Shown here piece after piece: positions 55,777 through 64,000 of a DNA stretch of 64,000 bases. A program made the position numbers and the translations under genes. The notes beneath the pieces were generated by a model. It was not told where the DNA came from. It searched no databases and saw only the letters and a program-made list of their open reading frames with translations. Positions within the stretch are counted from its first letter, which is position 1. The number at the start of each line of letters is the position of its first letter. The DNA is from Petaurus breviceps papuanus (Eukaryota > Chordata > Mammalia > Diprotodontia > Petauridae): contig JAMXIF010000003.1 of the NCBI GenBank assembly GCA_028583685.1, positions 72,397,892 to 72,461,891 of the forward strand, in the 5' to 3' direction.

Positions 55777-56479
55777 TATTGTGGTTTCATAGTGTGTTGT
55801 AGAGTCATCTCAAAAGAATTCACAGACTCAGACCATCTCCAATACAAGCAAAGGCATTTATTGAGAATTACACTCTCCAGTGGGCTGAGTTCCAAGAAGG
55901 AACTAGAAGTTTAGTGAAAGCAAGATGGATTTTTATAGGGCAAAAAATACAATTACATAAGGGAATATATGAATATTTGAAAAAGCAGGAGGGGTTTGTT
56001 AAGGGATTAGGTAATGGGGGAAGGACCACAGTCTCAGTGGAACTGCACATTCAATTATCCATAATGCACAAAGAAAAACCCAATGGGGGGCATTAATATA
56101 TAATAATGATATAATAATAAGCCTCTTTATGGTATAAGTTCACTAAAGGACAGTTTTTGCTATTACTGCACAGGTGCCTATGTAGGGAAAATCCCTTCTA
56201 TTATTTTGGGGTCCACATGCTGCTCAGGAATCCTTTTGGTGCTGCTTTCTGATTGGCTGGCCATTGTGGTCCTTTATGAGATTAGATGGATGTGGTTGTA
56301 GTTGAGTGCATGGACACACCTGCCGTTGCCATGAGAAATATAAGAATTGGGCTTGAGGGCAGTGGCTAGTTAGAAACAGTGGCTAAGATTCTATTACATG
56401 AACATGCCTCCTGTTCCTGTGAGGCCCATATGGAAGTGAAAATATTGGGACTGGGGGCAGTTTTATTAGGATTCCATCA
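55777..56479 (-). mobile_element. solo LTR of an endogenous retrovirus, minus
   Basis: A 703-base solo LTR, a retroviral fossil without internal genes. Read on the minus strand it begins TGATGG. The polyadenylation signal AATAAA lies near its 3' end (plus 55857-55862). A 4-base duplication GCTA flanks it (55773-55776 and 56480-56483), the length typical of gammaretrovirus-like (class I) elements. It interrupts a LINE. Confidence 0.75.
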
Positions 56480-56689
56480 GCTATACAGGGATTTAAATGG
56501 TCATACCTTTGATCTTGCCATAACCTACAAATTTACCACTTTATGAACTCTGAAATTCCCTTATCCTATCCTAATCTATCATTCCACCACATCCTCTGTC
56601 TTTCAAACTCAACCTTGTTCTTCATCTTCACCACAACTTACAATTCTTTTACTCTTTAGTTCTTTTCTAGGTCATCACCCCTGAACTGG
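56480..56689 (+). mobile_element. LINE segment between two solo LTRs
   Basis: 'atttaaatggtcataccttt', 'gatcttgccataacctacaa', 'actctgaaattcccttatcc' continue the LINE of 55250-55776. Confidence 0.55.
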
Positions 56690-57316
56690 TATAGTAGCAA
56701 GCACTCTAGCATACCAAGGATGGCTGCTAGCACAGGTTCTTTGATCTGCTTTTCTAAAGGAAAGCAACTCAAAAGGGGGTTAACAATCTTAGTTTAATCA
56801 AATATATATCATTTACCTAGTTTAGGGGGAAAAGTCAGCATCCTGAACTTCAGAGAATACAAACAGAAGTTACAAGGAGACAAAAAATGCAGATAGAGAA
56901 ACAGAGCAGCATACAGGGATTCCAGCTATCTAAGCATTACATCCATACTTAGTTACCAGAGAGAGAAGCACCAACATCTGGGTTTTCAAAGCTGGGGCAC
57001 TCAACAGCTGCCCAGAGTCTCATCTGGCCAAATTACACAACTCTTCCCATTAGTGAGCCTCAGAGCAAAACCTCATATCAGGGTATATAAAGCCTTCTTC
57101 AGGTCAGAGAATGTCACAATCCTTGTGCCCCTCTGCCCAATCACAAAGCAACAAGGTGCAGACATTACTAAAAAATAAGCCTCCCACCACAGTCTCCATG
57201 TGACCACATTCAACCTATTAGGGGGCAGAGTATATTTTCGAATCATGGAAGGTCCTCAAATTCACTTAAGCCTATCAAGGGACAGGGAAGATCTTCAAAT
57301 TCCCATTACCATTACA
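56690..57316 (-). mobile_element. second solo LTR of an endogenous retrovirus, minus
   Basis: A 627-base fossil LTR from a family different in sequence from the one at 55777. On the minus strand it starts TGTAATGG and has an inverted CCAAT-type box and a TTTATATA promoter-like box in the expected order. A short duplication ACTGG(T) lies at 56685-56689 and 57317-57321. No internal retroviral genes remain. Confidence 0.72.
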
Positions 57317-57785
57317 ACTGGTTATACTCTCCTATTTTCCCTTTCTTGTTTTCTTACACCATACACTCTCACACCATATTCTCCACCATGCTGATACAGG
57401 GACACTGGCTTCCTTGCTTTGCCTCCACCAAGATACTCAATCTCCTAATTCATGGCATTTTCATTAACTCTCCACCATCCCTAGAATTCTTTCTCTCCTC
57501 ATCTCCACCTCCAGATTTCCTTGGTTTTCTTCAATCCCTACTATCTCATTCTTCTCAATCCATTTTTTTATTTATGAGAAGTCTTTCCTGAAACCCCTTA
57601 AGATTTCCTTCTGTTCATTATCTCCAATTTGTCCTGTCTAGTTTGTATATGGTGGTTTGCATGTTGTCTACTTGACTAAACTGTGAGCTCCTTGAAATCA
57701 GGGACTGTCTTTTTCCTTTAATCTATCCCCAACACTTAGCACTGTACCTGGAACATAGCAGACACTTAAGTTTATTGGCCAATCA
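57317..57785 (+). mobile_element. L2 LINE 3' end
   Basis: 'gaagtctttcctgaaacccc', 'gtttgcatgttgtctacttg', 'actaaactgtgagctccttg', 'aaatcagggactgtcttttt', 'cccaacacttagcactgtac', 'ctggaacatagcagacactt'. A very clear L2 tail. Confidence 0.88.
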
Positions 57786-57894
57786 ACTGACTGTAAAAAT
57801 GGGAATGGGGATATATTTCTTCCTCACAAGAATATTGTGAGGATTAAATCTGTTGTTGTCAGTAAAGAGTTTTCAACAATAGATTTCAACAATA

Positions 57895-58025
57895 CTGTTT
57901 TACTAGATGTGTGACCCTATTCAAGTCATTTAGTCTCTCTTTTTTTAGTTTCTTTACCCATAAAAATTACCGAATTGGACCTGGTAATCAGTAAGTTCTC
58001 TGCTACTTCTAAATCCTATGATCAT
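57895..58025 (+). mobile_element. MIR, 3' half
   Basis: 'gtgtgaccctattcaagtca', 'agtttctttacccataaaaa', 'gctacttctaaatcctatga'. Confidence 0.75.
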
Positions 58026-58257
58026 GGAGTAGTAAAGATATTTTAATTCAGGACACACTGAAATGCAACTTCATTCAATACCCATAAAACTGGTGTGACA
58101 GGGGAATAGAAATACTTGGAGGGCTAGACTAGATTAAAGAATTGTATATTGTCACCTTCCATTTCTAATGAAGTGCTGCTTTGAAAAATTCCATTGAATT
58201 GGAATGGGGAAGGTGAATCATGGAGAGTTTTTTAGCATGCCTAAATTACAAGTACAT

Positions 58258-58790
58258 TTTATTGTTGTTTGTCCTTCATTTTCAAAGCAGACCAATGACA
58301 TCATAGGGTTATGTCTTGACTTGCAAGTGAATTGGATTTAAGTGACACAGAGTGGTAGCAAACTGTCAGGCTCACTCTCTCTTCCAGAGTCATTGAAGTC
58401 TAATGGCAAGATGAAAATCAAGATTACCAGCAATGGCCTGAAATGCAGTGGGTAACCTTGATGTGTTTGATGTCTGACCAAGCTTTAAGCACTCCACCGT
58501 ACCTGCTTTAACCATCTTCATGGCCCTTATTGTTCTTATCCAACCATTCCACTATGAAAGCCTTCATGTACTTGGGAGAGACATCCCTCTAACTCACCAA
58601 TGGGTTTGAGGCTGCTTGGTTACCCTCAACCTGGTTTAGCCTAACTGTTCACACAGTTTTACTGGGGTGTGACTGCTGTGCATACTATAAGTTTTTGGAG
58701 CCACAGATGAGAGTTAAGTGGCAAGTGGACACTGAAGGTGGATAAGCAGCCCTGAAAAGGTCTTGGCAACCCTCATACCAGAAGAACTAA
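58258..58790 (-). mobile_element. GACATCA-family SINE-like repeat, long copy, minus
   Basis: 'attgttgtttgtccttcatt', 'accaatgacatcatagggtt', 'ttgcaagtgaattggattta', 'ctctcttccagagtcattga', 'caatggcctgaaatgcagtg' are shared with 5322 and 59690. Sequence from about 58470 on may extend the element to about 58790, but no second copy here confirms it. Confidence 0.68.
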
Positions 58791-59260
58791 TCCTTGGAGT
58801 CTAACAACCTAAACTCATGTACTTCTTATCAGACCAAACTGAAATGTCTGCTTTTTACAAAGGAAAACCATTGAAGGGTTTGTTATATCACAGTTGTTAT
58901 ACACTTAGAAAAATGTCCAAAAATTTAAAAATAATTTGAATGGGCTGCCTCATTATAGAAACAATGGTTATGGTTGCTAAATTTGTGTGCAGCTCAGAGG
59001 ACCTGATTATGAATGTCCAAATTTTTCTGCATAGTGTTAAAACCTTGAAACATTTACTTTGTAGAAAAGCATTGAGCACCATGGGAGTAAGGGAAATGGG
59101 AGCACACATGAAAACCGATGTTTTTCAATCTATTATTTTATTAGTGCCTCAAAACATCCTTATAAAGAAGGGTACTATAAAGGATACTATAAACTGAGGC
59201 ACAGAGAGGTTGAGCCATTTCCTCTTGGCCACATAGCCAATAAATTTAAGAGTTAGGATA
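58791..59260. other. no recognised feature
   Basis: Overlapping frames on both strands near 58897-59197 lack domains. Confidence 0.4.
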
Positions 59261-59261
59261 T

Positions 59262-59510
59262 AAGCTATGTGGTGCAGTGAATAGAGCTCATGGCTGGAGC
59301 CAAGAACACTCATCTCCCTGAGATTAAATCTGGCCTCATACACTTACTAGCTGTGTGACCCTGGGCAAGTCACTTAAACCTGTTTGCCTCAGTTTCCTCA
59401 TCTGTATAATGAGCTGGAGAAGGATATTGGAAACCACTCCAGTATCTTTGCCAAGAAAATGGGGTCACAAAGAGTTGGGAACAATTAAAAAATAACTCAA
59501 CAACAAGGAT
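59262..59510 (+). mobile_element. Mar1-type SINE
   Basis: Head 'gctatgtggtgcagtgaata', 'gctgtgtgaccctgggcaag', 'cctcagtttcctcatctgta', tail 'taatgagctggagaaggata', 'aaaccactccagtatctttg', 'gggtcacaaagagttgggaa'. Confidence 0.93.
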
Positions 59511-59695
59511 TTGAGATTCTACTTCTTCCTGCCGATAGGTCCAGCTTTCTATCCCACCACACTATGCTTCTGTTTCTTCAAAATAAGCCTTCTTTGGTAG
59601 TCCCTCCTAGATTTATTTCTTTTCTTTTCTTTTTCTTTTTTTGACTAGTTAAAAGGCCATTCTTTGCCTTATTTCTTGCCTAACCTTAATCACTG

Positions 59696-59935
59696 AATGG
59701 GCATTGCCTTAGTCATACTGAGACTTGGGAAAGACCTTAGCTTAAAAGGGCCAACATCTTCCACTGCATCCAGGGCCATCTCCAGTGATCCTGATCTATA
59801 TCTTGCCACTGGACCCGATGTATCTGGAGGAGAGAGTGAGACTAGTGACTTTGCTTCCTCACTTGAATCTGATTCCTTTGCAAGCTGTGGGATCACCTTC
59901 CTGATGTAATGGTCCTCTCTGACAAAGAAGGGCCA
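59696..59935 (+). mobile_element. GACATCA-family SINE-like repeat, plus
   Basis: 'cactgcatccagggccatct', 'ccagtgatcctgatctatat', 'cttgccactggacccgatgt', 'ggaggagagagtgagactag', 'cttcctgatgtaatggtcct', 'ctctgacaaagaagggccac'. It carries two opposed open frames of about 70 codons (59690-59909), by-products of the repeat. Confidence 0.75.
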
Positions 59936-61180
59936 CCACCAAGAGTAGCCAACTGACTTTCAAAAATCATGAAATTGTGGCTGAACAAATCAACAGATTT
60001 GCTTTTTCAAACATTCAAATTAGTTGTCTTCCTCTCCAAAGTAAGCAGTGGGATGTGTTTAGAGGTTTTTAAAGCAAAATACATCCCATTAGATCAACAA
60101 CAGATGGAAATCTATGTTGCATATGGTTTTCTTCTTTTCAGAAAGATTCTTGTAGGTTGTACCTCCTGTCAATACAAAAAGAGAAGAGACCTTTAAAAGA
60201 CCTTTCAGGCCATAACCCATATCCTCTGTCTTCTTATGCTGTGTTGGCATTTAAGTCAAGCAACCATGGGAGTCTTAAATTCAACTGTAGGCATGTTCAT
60301 TCCAGCTGTTTGTGAGACTGTATAGGTCAGCCAGTAATGGGGCTCAACTTTAGTGTTCTTCAATTGGTTATGACTTCACTGGAGGGTTGAAATTCAATCT
60401 TCAATCACTGTTCTGTAACAAATTGGCACTGTGGGCTTTTGCTAAAATAGTTACCTTTTTCCTGACTTGAGCTATTCATGGACTGTAACTGCATTTTTAT
60501 AAGAGCTGCTTGGTATAGCTGGAGTAGTTAGGTTGTGGTATAATCTGCTGGCAGAGGCAAAAATACTTGGAGGCTGAATTGCACAATGAAATCCCCTGTT
60601 TGGAGATCAAGGAGCATCCTTGAACAAATATTAGTAGATTCTCTCTTTCGCACACTTTTGTGAGATCCTATACACAATATTGGCTTAGTAGGAAGGAGGA
60701 AGTGCCAGTGCTTCCATCCATCCCTGCCACAAACATATATACTACCATTACAACATATTGTGTTAAGAGACAATGATGATGGCTTTAGTACCTTATAAAG
60801 CTCCTAGAAGATGAACATAAAATCCCATCCTTAAGAAAAGACCCACTGATAAAATTCAGGTTTCTGTAAAGAAGAATCTTAAAGACAAGATTCTACCCAA
60901 AGGAATATGTTTTTAATATGTACTTAATTATGAGATTCCTTCTGGGAGAAAAACAAGTTTAAGGTCAAGGTAGAGTGTGATATAATAGGGGATTCACTAT
61001 GATTGTGTTAAAGAAATGGAAAGTGGCAAAGAAAATCTCAGAGAGTAGATGATCCAAAAACTATTAGATTGGTTGTAAAATTTTTAAATTAGTTCCCCTT
61101 GTCACTCTGTATTATTTCATTTCTAATACTATTTGCTTTAGCATAAGGAATAAATAATGATAGGCAGGGTGATGTCAGCT
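59936..61180. other. repeat-poor interval
   Basis: Nothing recognised. Confidence 0.4.
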
Positions 61181-61182
61181 CA

Positions 61183-61337
61183 GGCAGCATGGTACAATGG
61201 AAATATCTATGAATCTGAAGATAGAAGACCTAGTTTCAATCCTTACCCCCGGCACTTACTGTGGTGTTTTACTTGTCAGTTAACCTCTCAAGCTTAGTTC
61301 TCTCATCTACAAAATGAGAGAATGGGACTAGAATCTC
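61183..61337 (+). mobile_element. CORE-SINE (MIR/THER-like)
   Basis: 'caggcagcatggtacaatgg', 'gaagacctagtttcaatcct', 'gttctctcatctacaaaatg', 'agagaatgggactagaatct'. The tail is cut by a MITE. Confidence 0.75.
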
Positions 61338-61540
61338 AATTGTGTCAAATTCAAATAGAAAGAATCTCTGCTCTCACATATTGACTTAGAAAATCAAAAA
61401 TTAACATTAGTGATGTTGCATCATGTTGTTTTTTTTTTTATTTTTTTGTGCTAAATTCTTCCTAATTACATTTAATTTGGTACAGGCCACACTCATGGAG
61501 TTGCAGCCCAGGGGCCATGAAATTTGATGCTGTTTCAAGA
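61338..61540. mobile_element. hAT-like MITE (GTGTCAAA family)
   Basis: 'ttgtgtcaaattcaaataga', 'catattgacttagaaaatca', 'aaaaattaacattagtgatg', 'cctaattacatttaatttgg', 'cactcatggagttgcagccc', 'gaaatttgatgctgttt'. It is the most complete middle of the three copies. Confidence 0.7.
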
Positions 61541-61544
61541 TGAC

Positions 61545-62112
61545 TTCTTTTTTTAATTATTTATTTTATTTTTAATTTATGGAATAAAATATGCATTTCC
61601 ATTACATAGTATAATTTTAATAAGATAATTATACATGATGCTGCAAGTCTGTTACATACAACTTGCTATTACTTTTAAATATATCATACAGTTGTCATGT
61701 AAATTTCTTTTTTTTTCTTCCCTTCTTTCCCTCTACTCTTGAGATGGCTACCATTAGATACAAATATGTCTGTGTATGTGTGTGTGTATATAAAATCATT
61801 CTACACATACTTCTATTTATCAGTTCTTTCTCTGTATGTAGATAGATAACATCTTCTTTCATATGTCCTTTGTAGTTAATTTGGTTATTTATAATAGTTA
61901 AAATGACTTAGTCACTCAAAGTTCTTCTTAAAACAATATTGCTATTACTGTATACAATGTTCTCTTAGTTCTGCTCATTTATATTCATTATTTCATGCAA
62001 GTTTATCTGTGTTTTTCTGAAATAAATGAACTCATCATTTCTTATAACATAGTAGTATTCCATCACAATCATATGCCACAACATATTGAGCCATTTCCAA
62101 TTGATGACTTCT
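61545..62112 (+). mobile_element. L1 3' UTR fragment with TG repeat
   Basis: 'ggaataaaatatgcatttcc', 'gataattatacatgatgctg', 'acaacttgctattactttta', a short TGTG repeat at about 61769-61789, 'ttctcttagttctgctcatt', 'cataatcatatgccacaaca'-type block near 62060, 'gagccatttccaattgatga'. Confidence 0.85.
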
Positions 62113-63119
62113 AAAATGTCTTCCAATTCTAAATCTATGGCCCTGTGATCGATTGTGTGTGATCCAGACTGGACGTTAAATGTATGTTGAGAGCAATCTC
62201 CAACATGGTTAAGTCATACTTTGAAAACTAAGAGCTTACTGGTTTTTTATTTAAATGAAGGGAGAAAGACAGCTCACAAGTCAATTTCCCTAGTCTGAGA
62301 TAACATAAAATATTTTACCAAATGTATCGTTATTTTATTTATCATTATTCTAAACTGTGAAATTTGCATATTAATAGAGAAGGTGAAATTAATAAATCCC
62401 CAAACTAGGATGTCATTAATGCTCCCATGTAGATTTGCATGTAGATTTCTAGGCTTTTTGTTAAATATATACTAACTTCCTCCCCTCCAATAAAATGTGT
62501 TCAAAAATATGAAGTGGTAAGATAGTCATTGGCTTTCTTTCAGGAGATGTTTTTTTTTTTTAATTCATAATAGAAATCACAGTATCCAAAATTTAACTAA
62601 TACCTGAAAAATGCTTTGAACATGAAAAATGCAAGAGAATTGCAAAATAGTGTTATTGGTTATTAAGAAAGACCAAATGCAATATACGTGAATGGCTTAC
62701 CTCACTAATGGGATGAAGAAAGTCTACTCTAGGCAGATGATAAAGTTTTATTCATGTCATTTAGGTGCACGATAATCCAGAAACACATGGTTAGCCCTTC
62801 TCCCACTTAAAATCATTATTATTGTTTTTGCTCTTTCCTATATATTTGTAGAGCTTTGCAGATTTCATTATATTAGAAAATTAAGTCCAGTTTTTAATTG
62901 TCAGCATCCCGGACATTTTATATAATCAATTTTAAATTTTGACAATAACGGCAACTGACAAATTTTCAGAGAGTAAAATTCCTTTTTACAAAATTGGCTT
63001 ATGTGTAAGGAGGTTTGGGTAAAATTGTAGGCTTTTCCCCAATGGATGGCCACATTAGCAGCTAGAGAGGATGCAGCAGTGACACTTTCACAAAATGTTT
63101 TTTAGGATCAGGCCTGGGC
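62113..63119. other. AT-rich repeat-free interval with two octamer motifs
   Basis: ATTTGCAT occurs at 62362-62369 and 62433-62440 in the same orientation, among several ATTAAT/TTAATT homeodomain-type motifs. No gene is seen. Confidence 0.4.
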
Positions 63120-63185
63120 TAAGAGAAATGACTCACTCCTTGGATCTTCCTCATCTGTCAAATGGAGATGTTAGCCTTTGAATAA
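63120..63185 (+). mobile_element. MIR core fragment
   Basis: 'cttcctcatctgtcaaatgg', 'agatgttagcctttga' is a short MIR remnant. Confidence 0.5.
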
Positions 63186-64000
63186 AATACATTTTTTAAT
63201 CAAGTAAAATAAAAACTTGAAAATCTTTATAAGAAATATTAATTGCTGTAAAAAACCAACAATTTGTTTTTATCAATTTTTAGACTTTTTAAAGTATCCG
63301 AAAAAAATTTGGCTTCTGTTATACATCAATAGTATTTGTAAAAATGGTCAGCACCTACTTCCTACAATTTCATTATTATTCTTCCAGTTGAAAATTAAAC
63401 TAGATATGCCAAATAAATGCAATAAGACGTTTAAATGCCTAAATAAATTGATTTGTTATACATCTGCTCATTATATCCACTTTTCTTGTATTTTAACATC
63501 CATAAAGTTGTATCAATTTTCACTGCAAAGAGATCTTTAAACCAGAGTCTTTATCATTATTACCTTCTTTTTCTTATGTTATACATATATTTCACTTGTT
63601 ATACCATGTGAAAACAGGTTTGTGTCGCATCAGGAAGTCATTTGTTGGTCCTCCAAATGATTCAATGGACCTTATTATTTACCCAGCCAACACGATGTAT
63701 TAGTTTCACAAAAGAAGAGAATCATAGACCTCGAGAGCCAATACATCTCCCTAAGTCCTAGGAAGATGAAAAGATTTATCTAAGATCATGTAGTTGGTTA
63801 GTGACAGTATTAATAATACCCATGTGATATAAAAAGTATGTGGAACCAAAATATATGGGAAAAATCAGAGAATGGGTCTCAAAAAGCAGTGTCAATCATA
63901 TCACCTAGAAAAACTAGTTCAGTGTTAGAACTTACAAGTGGAGAAAACATCCCTCTATGCCACCAAACATTCTTAGTTCTGTTTTGGTCTCTAAATTTCA
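63186..64000. other. no recognised gene
   Basis: AT-rich. The 107-codon frame at 63217-63540 (+) is Lys/Ile/Leu-rich with no domain. A possible degraded reversed MIR lies at 63720-63830. Confidence 0.4.

Noticed and set aside
59690-59909. Opposed frames of 68 and 70 codons that look protein-like (Ser/Glu/Asp-rich)
   Set aside because: Both fall in a GACATCA-family repeat present at two other places in the window.
1-64000. tRNA genes, snRNA/Y RNA/7SK genes, CRISPR arrays, bacterial operons
   Set aside because: tRNA-like A and B boxes occur only within SINEs. No intact small-RNA gene was recognised, and the sequence is vertebrate nuclear DNA.

Overview
The window looks like non-coding nuclear DNA from a marsupial. 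The call rests on its repeats: about 14 copies of a tRNA-derived CORE-SINE of the WSINE1 type, several Mar1 SINEs (CORE-SINE head, RTE-like tail), marsupial-type L1 3' and 5' ends, and a deep background of MIR, L2 and L3/CR1. The species cannot be fixed from sequence alone. Repeat family names are from memory, without a database search.

I find no convincing protein-coding gene. The open frames are short, carry no recognisable domain, and mostly lie in SINEs, microsatellites or an N-filled gap. Two fossils of host genes are recognisable, both processed retrocopies on the minus strand: UBL5 (33625-33990) and SNRPC/U1-C (49215-49860). The window is therefore intergenic, or inside a large intron of a gene that cannot be named from here.

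Layout. 0-10 kb: SINE-dense, with five WSINE1-type copies inserted in older MIR or MITE copies. 10-19 kb: ancient LINE material (L2, L3/CR1, L1) and a SINE dimer at 14.5 kb. 19-24 kb: L1 tail, a 400-base gap in a purine-rich satellite, nested SINE/hAT MITE. 24-30 kb: the longest repeat-poor interval, opening with a diverged 168-base tandem duplication. 30-38 kb: an L1 5' end with the start of ORF1, hAT MITEs, Mar1, the UBL5 retrocopy. 40-41.4 kb: a microsatellite-bearing chimeric SINE and a Tigger1a-like DNA transposon. 44-47 kb: L2 carrying a SINE-spacer-SINE composite, then a long L3. 49 kb: SNRPC retrocopy. 55-57.8 kb: an old LINE broken by two solo LTRs, plus a displaced duplicate of a LINE/LTR junction. 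58-62 kb: an unnamed marsupial SINE in two copies, Mar1, a MITE and an L1 tail.

The most interesting material is the retroposon biology. A second, apparently younger SINE lineage (called SINE-B here) has well-preserved target-site duplications. There are two cases where a pair of SINEs seems to have inserted as one unit, and one SINE that is intermediate between the lineages and carries a CA microsatellite in its body.
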